Of a stretch of 8,371 nt of DNA, positions 1 to 6,671 are shown one piece after another (position 1 is the first letter of the stretch; each line of letters starts with the position of its first letter). The notes beneath the pieces were generated by a model. It was not told the DNA's origin, made no database searches, and was given only the letters and a program-made list of their open reading frames with translations. A program made the translations under genes and the position numbers. Source of the stretch: Prevotellaceae bacterium (GTDB lineage Bacteria > Bacteroidota > Bacteroidia > Bacteroidales > UBA932); contig JAITHX010000117.1 of NCBI GenBank assembly GCA_031279735.1, positions 1 through 8,371 of the forward strand, given 5' to 3'.

Positions 1-184
1 CGCGTCCGTCAGGCAATTCTTAATTTTTAATTCTTAATTCTTAATTCATTCTCCCCGCGTCCGTCAGGCAATTCTTAATTTTTAATTCATTCTCCCCGCG
101 TCCGTCAGGCAATTCTTAATTCTTAATTCTTAATTCTTAATTTCCGCAGGGCAATTCATAATTCATAATTTATAATTCATAATT
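1..184 (-). repeat. Heptamer-array plus GC-core repeat cluster downstream of radC
   Basis: The whole stretch left of radC is noncoding repeat. Read on the minus strand from the radC stop, it begins with four AATTATG-type heptamers (153-180). A short GC block, GCCCTGCGG (144-152), follows. Next come four AATTAAG heptamers (111-138), then the 19-bp core GCCTGACGGACGCGGGGAG (92-110), three heptamers (70-90), an identical core copy (51-69), five heptamers (15-49) and a third core cut by the window edge (1-14). The period is strictly 7 bp and each unit is AATT plus three variable bases. The radC TAA (183-185) lies in the first partial heptamer. No open reading frame or canonical terminator hairpin is visible here. 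The array presumably continues to the left of the window. Confidence 0.9.
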
Positions 185-881
185 AAAGAACGTCTTCGTC
201 CGCGAAGCTAAAGTATCCTTCGCGGGAGATAATCACGTGGTCGAGCAGAGAGATGTCGAAATAGAGCAGGGCTGTTTTTATTTTCGAGGTAAGACTGCGG
301 TCTTGGGGACTTGGCGCAACGTTTCCCGAAGGATGATTATGTACGGCGACTGCTGCTGCCGCGAGATTGTCGAGAGCGTGTTTCACGACGATCTTCACAT
401 CGACGGCAGTTTGCGACGTGCCGCCCTTGCTTATGCAGTTTTTGCACAACACCGCATTGTTGCGTCCGAGGTAGAGCATCCAGAACTCTTCGCAGTCGGC
501 TTCGGCAAGTCGTGCCGACATCAAGTTGTATATATCTTTGGAAGAGCGGATTTTTTCGATTTTCGGGCGGTCGGCGTCTTTTCTTCGTCTGCCGAGTTCC
601 AGAGCGGCGGTGATGGTGATGGCTCTTGCGCTCCCTATGCCTTTGACGCGGCAAAAGTCGTTGATGCTCATTCGTCCGAGTTTATTGAGATCGTTCTCGG
701 CACTATCAAGCAGGGTCTTTGCGAGGTCAACTGCCGTCAGTTCCCTTGTTCCCGATCCTATGAGTATGGCAAGTAGTTCGGTGTCGGTCAATTCGGAGCG
801 ACCTTTGGACACCATTTTTTCGCGCGGGCGGTCTTCTTCCGCCCAGTGTTTGATTGTTGGTTTCTTAATTTCGGTGTCCAT
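183..881 (-). CDS. radC: RadC family JAB/MPN-domain protein
   Basis: A 232-residue RadC protein of full family length. The N-terminal half has the conserved KHWAEEDRPREK opening and a helix-hairpin-helix-like segment around residues 80-100 (KGIGSARA). The C-terminal half is the JAB1/MPN metalloprotease-like domain with the zinc motif HNHPSG (H181, H183) and the matching aspartate D194. RadC was once linked to DNA repair, but its biochemical role remains unsettled, so the domain assignment is firm and the function is not. The ATG at 881 lies 4 nt after the TGA of the upstream membrane-protein gene, so it is the last gene of the clpC operon and probably translationally coupled. An AGGA lies rather far upstream of this ATG, inside the preceding gene. 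The TAA stop runs straight into the repeat cluster at 1-184. Confidence 0.95.
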   Translation of the reverse strand: MDTEIKKPTIKHWAEEDRPREKMVSKGRSELTDTELLAILIGSGTRELTAVDLAKTLLDSAENDLNKLGRMSINDFCRVKGIGSARAITITAALELGRRRKDADRPKIEKIRSSKDIYNLMSARLAEADCEEFWMLYLGRNNAVLCKNCISKGGTSQTAVDVKIVVKHALDNLAAAAVAVHNHPSGNVAPSPQDRSLTSKIKTALLYFDISLLDHVIISREGYFSFADEDVL

Positions 882-885
882 TCTT

Positions 886-1932
886 TCATTTTTTCCTGCT
901 TACGAAGTTGTCGCTTATCCATTTCGGCACCATTACGGTTCCCACAATCAGATAGGGATAGTAGGTAATCAGGCGCCACAGGAGTACCAGCACTATGGTG
1001 AATCCCGTCAGACCCTCCGCATCTATATATTCGCCCAGATAGAGGTCGAACATATATTCCGCTATTCCGCTGCCTCCGGGCGTAGGGCTGACGAGAAGTA
1101 TCAGCCACATGACGAGCTGGCGGGCAAAGACCATAAACTGGTCGAATCCCTGTGTAAAGAAAGCCAGAAACAGGCAGTTGACCACCCAGTAGCGCGAAGT
1201 CCACGAAACGATCGTACTCAGAAAGGCTTTCAGCCAGAACGATATTTTCTTGTTTTTCAGTTCGGCGGAGCTGCTTTCCATGTCGTGCACCACCCGCGCT
1301 ATCCTTCTCTTGCGCTTTTTCAGGAAGGGCAGCTGGAGCAGGCGGTAGATCATTCGGCTGAATCTTTTGGGATTGACAAACAGTCCGTAGATCATAAACA
1401 GCACCCATACTAATTTGATGGTGTAGGCTATCAGCGCGAGCCAGAACAGCCCGCCCGACCAGCCTTCGGAATCCTTTATCTCGAAAAGTTCGGTGACGCC
1501 CGCCACGAACATCACTAGGGGGAAGGCAAGCACAAAGTAAAGTTCGTCGAGTAGCGAAGTCACCATGACTATCGACGAACTCTTGCCGAGACTGATGCCT
1601 TCCTTGTGAACATACATGAGCGCTACGCTCGTGCCGCCTACCGAGCCGGGCGTTATGGCGGAGGTGAACTCCCAAAGCATAATCACTCTGAAAGCCTGAC
1701 GCCACGACAGCTGTCCTTCGGAAAGCACCTTAATTCTTGCGATGTAGCCCAGATCGCGTCCGGCTATGCACATAAAGGCAACGATAATCCAGAACACGGA
1801 GAACCATGTCACGCCGATTTTGCTGAACGCCGCCGGATTAAATTCTTTCCAGAACATGTAGGCGATGACAAGCAGCCCCAAGAAAACGGGCAGGAATATT
1901 TTCCAGGATTTAACCTTCGAGATCTCACTCAT
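886..1932 (-). CDS. Flippase-like integral membrane protein (LPG_synthase_TM / UPF0104 family)
   Basis: A 348-residue polytopic membrane protein. Hydrophobic segments lie at about 12-28, 44-58, 83-108, 122-147, 161-184, 233-260, 266-283 and 309-335. Two family signatures are visible: TPGSVGG at 94-100 and PTPGGSG followed by AE at 283-291. Together they match the lysylphosphatidylglycerol synthase transmembrane-region family, often annotated as 'flippase-like domain'. The cytoplasmic aminoacyltransferase domain of MprF proteins is absent, so lysyl-lipid synthesis is not expected. A role in lipid or polyprenyl-linked substrate handling is family-level inference and the substrate is unknown. 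A basic patch (LKKRKRR, about 204-210) suits a cytoplasmic loop. The ATG at 1932 follows the clpC stop by 16 nt, and the TGA sits 4 nt before the radC start, so the gene is in mid-operon. No strong Shine-Dalgarno is visible. Confidence 0.88.
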   Translation of the reverse strand: MSEISKVKSWKIFLPVFLGLLVIAYMFWKEFNPAAFSKIGVTWFSVFWIIVAFMCIAGRDLGYIARIKVLSEGQLSWRQAFRVIMLWEFTSAITPGSVGGTSVALMYVHKEGISLGKSSSIVMVTSLLDELYFVLAFPLVMFVAGVTELFEIKDSEGWSGGLFWLALIAYTIKLVWVLFMIYGLFVNPKRFSRMIYRLLQLPFLKKRKRRIARVVHDMESSSAELKNKKISFWLKAFLSTIVSWTSRYWVVNCLFLAFFTQGFDQFMVFARQLVMWLILLVSPTPGGSGIAEYMFDLYLGEYIDAEGLTGFTIVLVLLWRLITYYPYLIVGTVMVPKWISDNFVSRKK

Positions 1933-1948
1933 TCCGGTTCGTGTGCTT

Positions 1949-4465
1949 TTATATTTTTACGGCTGAGGTCTTGAGCGTTTTCACGGCTATTGCCTTAATT
2001 TCCCCGTCGAAAGTAATGTCGAAGGAATCGCCGGCCTCCGCTCCGTCGCGAATGATGGCTTCGGCGAGACTGTCCTCTATGTGTTTCTGAATGGAGCGCC
2101 GGAGAGGTCTGGCGCCGTACTGCGGGTCGTAGCCCTGTTCGGCGACAAAAATTTTCGCTTCTTCCGAGAGCGATATTTCGTATCCCGCGAGCGAGAGCCG
2201 ACGTTTCAGCGCGGCGAGTTCTATGTCGATAATCTTGAATATGTCTGTCAGTTGCAGGGGATTGAAGATTACCACTTCGTCGATTCTGTTCAGAAATTCC
2301 GGCGCGAAGTTGCGTTTCAGCGCTTTTTCGATTATTCCCTTGGTATTGCTGCGATAGGCGCCTTCCTTGTCGATAGCGGTGGAAAATCCTATTCCGTGGC
2401 CGAACTCCTTCACTTCGCGGCTTCCTATGTTGGAGGTCATGATTACGATAGTGTTTTTGAAATCCACCTTTCGTCCCAGACTGTCGGTCAGCTGACCTTC
2501 GTCGAGCAGTTGGAGCAGAACGTTGAACACGTCGGAGTGGGCTTTTTCTATTTCGTCGAAAAGTATGACGGAATAGGGTCTGCGTCTTACCTTTTCGGTC
2601 AGTTGTCCGCCTTCTTCGTAGCCCACGTATCCCGGAGGGGCGCCGATAAGACGGCTGACGGCGAATTTTTCCATGTATTCGCTCATGTCTATGCGTATCA
2701 TGTTGTCGGACGAATCGAACATGTATCTGCTTAGCACTTTTGCGAGTTGCGTCTTGCCCACGCCGGTGGGTCCGAGGAATATGAACGAGCCTATCGGACG
2801 CATGGGGTCTTTGAGACCCGTTCTGTTGCGGCGAATTGCGCGCACCACTTTCTCTACGGCTTCGTCCTGACCTATAATTTTTCCTTTCAGAGCGTTCGGC
2901 ATTTCTATGAGACGTTCGCTTTCGTTTTTGGCTATGCGCTGAACGGGGACGTTGGTCATCATTGCCACGACCTCCGCCACGTTGCTTTCATCGACTATCT
3001 GCTTGTTTTGTTCCAGCTCTATTTCCCATTCCTTTTGAGCGTAGTCCAGTTCCTGGACGAGAATTTTCTCGCTGTTTCTCAATTCTGCCGCCTTTTCGTA
3101 GTTCTGGTAGTCGGCGGCTTTGTGCTTGAGCTGGCGCACCTCTTCGATTTTCGCTTCTATTTCCTGTATTTTCTTTGGCACGTTGTTGTCGGAGATGTGA
3201 ACCCGCGATCCGGCTTCGTCGAGAGCGTCTATGGCTTTGTCGGGAAACATTCGGTCGGACACGTAGCGTTCGGTGAGCGACACGCAGGCTTTCAGTGCTT
3301 CGGGGGTATAGATCACGTTATGGTAGTCCTCGTATTTTTCCTTTATTTTTTCGAGTATGTCGAGGGTTTCGTCCGCTGTGGCGGGATTGACGAGGATTTT
3401 CTGGAAGCGTCGTTCCAGCGCGGCATCCTTTTCTATATGTTCGCGATATTCGTCGAGCGTCGTAGTGCCTATGCATTGCAGTTCGCCGCGCGCCAGAGCG
3501 GGTTTCAGCATGTTGGCGGCATCGAGCGAGCCGGGGGTGCTTCCGGCGCCCACTATCGTATGGATTTCGTCGATGAAGAGAATGATATTGGAATTTTTCT
3601 GGAGTTCGGAGAGTATCGCTTTGATGCGCTCTTCGAATTGACCTCTATACTTTGTGCCGGCAACTATCGACGCTATGTCGAGCGACACGAGCCGTTTGTT
3701 GAGCAAAACTCTCGGCACCTGCTTGTTCACTATCTTTATGGCGAGACCTTCCACTATTGCCGTCTTGCCCACGCCCGGATCGCCGATAAGCACCGGATTG
3801 TTCTTTTTGCGCCGGCTCAGAATCTGCGCCAGCCGTTCTATTTCCTTGTCGCGACCGACAACGGGGTCGAGCTTGTTCTCTTTGGCGGCATTAGTTAGAT
3901 CGGTGCTGAAATTGTTTATAGCCGACGTTCCGTTTTTCGTTGACGGCTGGGTTTTGTGGGTTACGGGTTCTTCTTCCTCGTCGTCTTCGTCGAAGGTGTT
4001 GGAAGCGCGAAAGTCCGGCAGGGTTTTTCCGTTCAGGTGCGCCTTGACCGACATGTAGTTGATGCCCGATTTGTTCATCATCATGGCAACGAACGACGAG
4101 CCTTCGTCGAGAATCGACAGCAGCATGTGAATCGCTCTCGGTTCGACCTCTTTCATTGCCCGAGCCTCCAGATATATCTTTCGAAGCACCTTGTCTGCGG
4201 ATTTGCTCAGGAAGAACTCGCCGGATTCGCTCACACGTTCGGGAAGGCCTTGGGTCTCCGTCCGAAGTTTGTTCTCTATAAGATACTTATATTCGACGAT
4301 ATCCACGTTTAACTCCTTTACCAGGTCGCAGGCTTCGTTGTTTTCGTGTCGAAGTATGCCGAGAAAAAAATGATCGGGAGAAATAGTGTTGTTACCCAAC
4401 CTTTTTGCATCTTCCTTACTGAAATCTATAATTTCATTTACTTCCGCTGATAATCTCAAATTCAT
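1949..4465 (-). CDS. clpC: ATP-dependent Clp protease ATPase subunit ClpC
   Basis: An 838-residue Hsp100 unfoldase. The N-domain has two Clp_N repeats (about 1-145), followed by an acidic, low-complexity linker (about 158-180). The first AAA+ module has Walker A GDPGVGKT at 228-235, Walker B with D299/E300 and pore loop KYRGQFEER at 272-280. A short middle domain lies at about 425-490. The second AAA+ module has Walker A GPTGVGKT at 565-572, Walker B with D637/E638 and pore loop GYVGYEEGG at 612-620. GIGF at 691-694 occupies the ClpP-docking loop position. That loop and the short middle domain favour ClpC over the ClpB disaggregase. The expected role is to unfold substrates and feed them to ClpP, which is not in the window. 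It is the first gene of the operon, read from a promoter at 4494-4501. The long antisense frames opposite it are shadows. Confidence 0.93.
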   Translation of the reverse strand: MNLRLSAEVNEIIDFSKEDAKRLGNNTISPDHFFLGILRHENNEACDLVKELNVDIVEYKYLIENKLRTETQGLPERVSESGEFFLSKSADKVLRKIYLEARAMKEVEPRAIHMLLSILDEGSSFVAMMMNKSGINYMSVKAHLNGKTLPDFRASNTFDEDDEEEEPVTHKTQPSTKNGTSAINNFSTDLTNAAKENKLDPVVGRDKEIERLAQILSRRKKNNPVLIGDPGVGKTAIVEGLAIKIVNKQVPRVLLNKRLVSLDIASIVAGTKYRGQFEERIKAILSELQKNSNIILFIDEIHTIVGAGSTPGSLDAANMLKPALARGELQCIGTTTLDEYREHIEKDAALERRFQKILVNPATADETLDILEKIKEKYEDYHNVIYTPEALKACVSLTERYVSDRMFPDKAIDALDEAGSRVHISDNNVPKKIQEIEAKIEEVRQLKHKAADYQNYEKAAELRNSEKILVQELDYAQKEWEIELEQNKQIVDESNVAEVVAMMTNVPVQRIAKNESERLIEMPNALKGKIIGQDEAVEKVVRAIRRNRTGLKDPMRPIGSFIFLGPTGVGKTQLAKVLSRYMFDSSDNMIRIDMSEYMEKFAVSRLIGAPPGYVGYEEGGQLTEKVRRRPYSVILFDEIEKAHSDVFNVLLQLLDEGQLTDSLGRKVDFKNTIVIMTSNIGSREVKEFGHGIGFSTAIDKEGAYRSNTKGIIEKALKRNFAPEFLNRIDEVVIFNPLQLTDIFKIIDIELAALKRRLSLAGYEISLSEEAKIFVAEQGYDPQYGARPLRRSIQKHIEDSLAEAIIRDGAEAGDSFDITFDGEIKAIAVKTLKTSAVKI

Positions 4466-4493
4466 ATTTAAATGTCCGTGTAAATAAACGTTG

Positions 4494-4524
4494 CAAAGTT
4501 AGCTAAGTTTTTTTAAACCCGAAC
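4494..4524 (-). promoter_or_regulatory. clpC operon promoter (Bacteroidota type)
   Basis: On the minus strand, TAACTTTG (4494-4501) matches the -7 consensus TAnnTTTG exactly. The -33 region is weak: TTCG lies 18 bp upstream (4520-4523) where TTTG is expected. Transcription would start near 4487, giving a leader of only about 20 nt before the clpC ATG. The leader has no clear Shine-Dalgarno. Confidence 0.65.
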
Positions 4525-4552
4525 ATTTTTTTTGCATTGTTCTAAAAAATGT
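4523..4552. repeat. 9-bp perfect inverted repeat upstream of the clpC promoter
   Basis: ACATTTTTT (4523-4531) and AAAAAATGT (4544-4552) are perfect inverted copies separated by 12 nt. They sit at and just upstream of the clpC -33 position. This could be a regulator site or simply an A/T-tract. No known operator is recognised. Confidence 0.4.
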
Positions 4553-4591
4553 AAACTGTCAGCATGTTACCCGCCCCCTTGTTTTTCTTTC

Positions 4592-4629
4592 GCCGGAATC
4601 CCGTCCGAAATGTCGCCCGAAAATCCGGC
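4592..4629. repeat. 6-bp inverted repeat upstream of the lpdA -7 box
   Basis: GCCGGA (4592-4597) and TCCGGC (4624-4629) are inverted copies separated by 26 nt. The right arm ends 18 bp before the lpdA -7 box. The arms are short enough to occur by chance, so a role as a regulator site is only possible. Confidence 0.2.
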
Positions 4630-4647
4630 AACGAACCGAAAAAAGTC

Positions 4648-4655
4648 TAACTTTG
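4648..4655 (+). promoter_or_regulatory. lpdA promoter -7 box
   Basis: TAACTTTG matches the Bacteroidota -7 consensus TAnnTTTG exactly and is identical to the clpC box through two further bases (TAACTTTGCA on both strands). No TTTG is seen at the expected -33 spacing, where the sequence is GC-rich, so the promoter may be weak or depend on an activator. Transcription would start near 4662, shortly before the duplicated start region of lpdA. Confidence 0.6.
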
Positions 4656-4665
4656 CAGCAGAAAA

Positions 4666-4699
4666 AAACTTTAAATGATGAAACTTTAAATGATGAAAC
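4666..4699 (+). repeat. 15-bp tandem duplication at the lpdA start codon
   Basis: AAACTTTAAATGATG occurs at 4666-4680 and again at 4681-4695, followed by a partial third copy AAAC (4696-4699). Because 15 is a multiple of three, the start codons of both copies share a frame. The upstream ATG (4675) opens a four-codon frame, Met-Met-Lys-Leu, ending in TAA at 4687-4689. That stop directly abuts the ATG at 4690 used for lpdA. Confidence 0.95.
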
Positions 4700-6057
4700 A
4701 TTATGACGTGATAGTCGTCGGAAGCGGACCCGGCGGGTTCGCAGCCGCAGCAAGAACCGCCGAACTCGGATTGCAAACCGCTCTTATTGAATCCGCCGAA
4801 CTCGGAGGCGTCTGCCTCAACCGAGGATGTATCCCAACCAAAACACTGCTCAAAAGCGCAAAGGTGATAGACAGCTTCCGTCACGCCGCCGATTACGGCG
4901 TCGCGGCGGGAAACTTCGCCCCCGACATAGAGAAAATCGTTGCCGGAGCGCGAAATGTCTCGGATACCCTCCGCAAGGGACTGGAGTTTAATCTGAAAAA
5001 AAGCGGCGTTGACATCATTCCCGGATTCGCGCAACTCAAACCGGGCAAGACAGTCCGCCTGAACGACGAATACGAACTGAAAGCCGAAAACATCGTCCTT
5101 GCCGTCGGCGCCCGCCCCCGCGAACTCCCCGCGCTGCCCATCGACGAACTCTACGTGTCCAGCTACAAGACTGCTCTCTTCCCCGAACGAATCCCCGAAT
5201 CGCTGCTCATAGTCGGTTCCGGAGCCATAGGCGCCGAACTCGCGTGGTTCTATAACGCATTAGGCGCTAAAGTCACCATAGCCGAATACCTGCCGGCCGT
5301 TCTCCCCGCCGCCGACGACGACGTTTCCGCCTATCTCAGCCGTTCGCTGCGCAAAGCGGGAATAGCGGTGACGACCGGCACTAACGTGGAATGCGTCACC
5401 GTCGAAAACGGACAGTGCGCCGTGCGTCTCGCCTCCGGAAAGGGCGTAGAAACCCGTGTGTTCGACCGCGTGCTGTCGGCTGTCGGAGTAACCGCCAACA
5501 TCGACCGTATCGGACTCGAAGAAACAGGCGTGCAAACCGTCGGCGGCAAAATCGCAACCGACCGCTTCATGCAGACCAGCGTCGCCGGAATATATGCAAT
5601 AGGCGACGTCACCCAGTCCCCCTCGCTCGCTCACGTCGCTTCCGCCGAAGCGCTGGTCTGCGCCGAGAAAATCGCCGGACGAAACCCGCGCCCCGTGGAC
5701 TATAACTGTATCCCCGCCTGTGTCTATACCGTTCCCGAAATCGCCTCCGTCGGAATGACCGAACGGGAAGCCCGCGCCGCCGGTCACGCTCTCAAAATCG
5801 GAAAAGTCCCCTTCACCGCCTCCGGAAAAGCCGCCGCCGAACGAAACCGCGACGGATTCGTGAAACTTATCTTCGACGAAAGCTCTCTCGTGCTGCTCGG
5901 CGCGCATCTCGTCGGCGCGGGAGTCACCGAAAATATTGCCGCTCTCGTAGCCTCAAAACAGCTCGAACTCACTGCAAAACAGATTGCCGAATTTGTCTGC
6001 CCGCATCCCTCGATGAGCGAAACGGTGATGGAAGCGGCAGCAATGGTTATACGATAG
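4690..6057 (+). CDS. lpdA: Dihydrolipoamide dehydrogenase (E3)
   Basis: A 455-residue FAD-dependent pyridine nucleotide-disulphide oxidoreductase of normal length. FAD binding is shown by GSGPGG at 11-16 and the later IGDVT segment. The redox-active disulphide is C42/C47 in GGVCLNRGCIPTK. The NAD domain has GSGAIG at 176-181, and E199 at the end of the second strand favours NAD over NADP. The dimerisation domain carries the catalytic pair H439/E444 in CPHPSMSE, where most E3 proteins have HAHPT. E3 reoxidises dihydrolipoyl groups in 2-oxoacid dehydrogenase or glycine cleavage complexes. No E1, E2 or lipoylation gene is present here, so the partner is unknown. The start may be the ATG at 4690 or the adjacent ATG at 4693, and an upstream in-frame ATG is closed off by a stop. 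Mercuric or glutathione reductase is less likely given the E3-type motifs. Confidence 0.9.
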   Translation: MMKHYDVIVVGSGPGGFAAAARTAELGLQTALIESAELGGVCLNRGCIPTKTLLKSAKVIDSFRHAADYGVAAGNFAPDIEKIVAGARNVSDTLRKGLEFNLKKSGVDIIPGFAQLKPGKTVRLNDEYELKAENIVLAVGARPRELPALPIDELYVSSYKTALFPERIPESLLIVGSGAIGAELAWFYNALGAKVTIAEYLPAVLPAADDDVSAYLSRSLRKAGIAVTTGTNVECVTVENGQCAVRLASGKGVETRVFDRVLSAVGVTANIDRIGLEETGVQTVGGKIATDRFMQTSVAGIYAIGDVTQSPSLAHVASAEALVCAEKIAGRNPRPVDYNCIPACVYTVPEIASVGMTEREARAAGHALKIGKVPFTASGKAAAERNRDGFVKLIFDESSLVLLGAHLVGAGVTENIAALVASKQLELTAKQIAEFVCPHPSMSETVMEAAAMVIR

Positions 6058-6085
6058 TTATACTATAGTCATACTATAGTCATAC
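6049..6085. repeat. 11-bp tandem repeat across the lpdA stop codon
   Basis: Three consecutive 11-bp units, ATACGATAGTT (6049-6059), ATACTATAGTC (6060-6070) and ATACTATAGTC (6071-6081), are followed by a partial ATAC. The lpdA TAG (6055-6057) lies inside the first unit. The latter two units each contain the perfect palindrome ACTATAGT (6062-6069 and 6073-6080), so two palindromes are spaced one helical turn apart. This occupies most of the gap before the next gene. Confidence 0.9.
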
Positions 6086-6109
6086 GGTTGTTGTACAATT
6101 TTGCACATT

Positions 6110-6478
6110 ATGGAAAATACTCGACATGACTTGGAGGACATATTCTCCTATATCGTTAAAATGTATGAGCGCGGCGACCGTTATGCCGATATTCTGCGCT
6201 ATCTCGAACGGAAAAAAGTGGATGCCGATACCCGCAGGGACTTGTTGCTGAAACTCGAAGCGCACGCAAAATCCCCGAAAACCGGCGAACGCCGGAAAGA
6301 GAAGAACTACCATCCGGCATCCTACGCGAAAATCATCACGGGGACGCTGTTCTTCGCTTTCACTCTGTATCTGCTGCACGCCGGCATACTGCCGTTCTAT
6401 TTGTCGTTCGTCGGAATACTGTCCGCTGTGCTGGTAATTGCGGAAATAATCAAGCTGTTCATAAATTTTTTCAAGTGA
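6110..6478 (+). CDS. Small two-helix membrane protein of unknown function
   Basis: A 122-residue protein that I do not recognise. Residues 1-70 are soluble, charged and probably helical; a stretch resembling short helical modules (YADILRYLERKKVDADTRRDLL) is followed by a basic, flexible segment (about 52-67). Two hydrophobic segments close the protein, at about 74-90 and 94-118, joined by a short HAGILP turn. This predicts a hairpin in the inner membrane with the N-terminal part probably cytoplasmic. I chose the ATG at 6110 over the TTG at 6101 three codons upstream. The gene starts 52 nt after lpdA on the same strand and may be co-transcribed. CAATTTTG (6096-6103) is one base from a -7 box but lies too close to the start to be convincing. 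The reading frame ends just before the convergent repeat region. Confidence 0.75.
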   Translation: MENTRHDLEDIFSYIVKMYERGDRYADILRYLERKKVDADTRRDLLLKLEAHAKSPKTGERRKEKNYHPASYAKIITGTLFFAFTLYLLHAGILPFYLSFVGILSAVLVIAEIIKLFINFFK

Positions 6479-6484
6479 GCCGCT

Positions 6485-6555
6485 GGTTAATTGTTAATTG
6501 TTAATTGTTAATTGTTAATGCCTGTCGGACGGGTGGAGGGAGACGGAGATACTGA
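6485..6555 (+). repeat. Heptamer-core repeat module, plus orientation, copy 1
   Basis: Four TTAATTG heptamers (6487-6514) and TTAAT lead into the core GCCTGTCGGACGGGTGGAG (6520-6538) and a tail ending GGAGATACTGA (6545-6555). It starts six bases after the stop of the small membrane protein. The core matches the 19-bp core at 51-69 and 92-110 (opposite strand) at 16 of 19 positions. Confidence 0.92.
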
Positions 6556-6624
6556 TTAATGGTTAATTGTTAATGGTTAATTGTTAATGCCTACCGGACG
6601 GGAGGAGGGAGGCGGAGATACTGA
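6556..6624 (+). repeat. Heptamer-core repeat module, plus orientation, copy 2
   Basis: This is a direct repeat of copy 1, with the cores offset by 69 bp. Its heptamers alternate in two flavours, TTAATGG then TTAATTG, twice (6556-6583), giving a 14-bp higher-order unit. The core and tail from 6589 to 6624 differ from copy 1 at four of 36 positions and end in the same GGAGATACTGA. Confidence 0.9.
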
Positions 6625-6625
6625 G

Positions 6626-6662
6626 CCGACAGACACTAACCACTAACTACTAACCGCTAATT
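6626..6662 (-). repeat. Diverged heptamer-core module, minus orientation
   Basis: On the plus strand, CCGACAG (6626-6632) is a core fragment in reverse orientation. It is followed by the 7-bp units ACTAACC, ACTAACT, ACTAACC and GCTAATT (6635-6662). The unit length is kept but the AATT centre is mostly lost, so this looks like an old, decayed copy. Confidence 0.6.
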
Positions 6663-6671
6663 GCCGTTTCA

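Noticed and set aside
1..184. CRISPR array
   Set aside because: The units are 7 bp tandem copies with repeated GC cores. There are no unique spacers of uniform 30-40 bp length and no cas genes.
526..1413. A 295-codon plus-strand open frame spanning radC and the membrane-protein gene
   Set aside because: It crosses two confidently identified minus-strand genes and shows no family signature.
2747..3898. A 383-codon open frame on the plus strand opposite clpC
   Set aside because: It is antisense to well-conserved AAA+ sequence. Its translation is rich in Phe, His and Val without domain motifs, as expected of a shadow frame.
5260..5907. A 215-codon minus-strand open frame inside lpdA
   Set aside because: It is glycine/valine/phenylalanine-rich antisense to a conserved enzyme, with no start context or motif.
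6101..6109. TTG start adding three residues to the small membrane protein
   Set aside because: An ATG follows three codons later and no ribosome-binding sequence supports the TTG.
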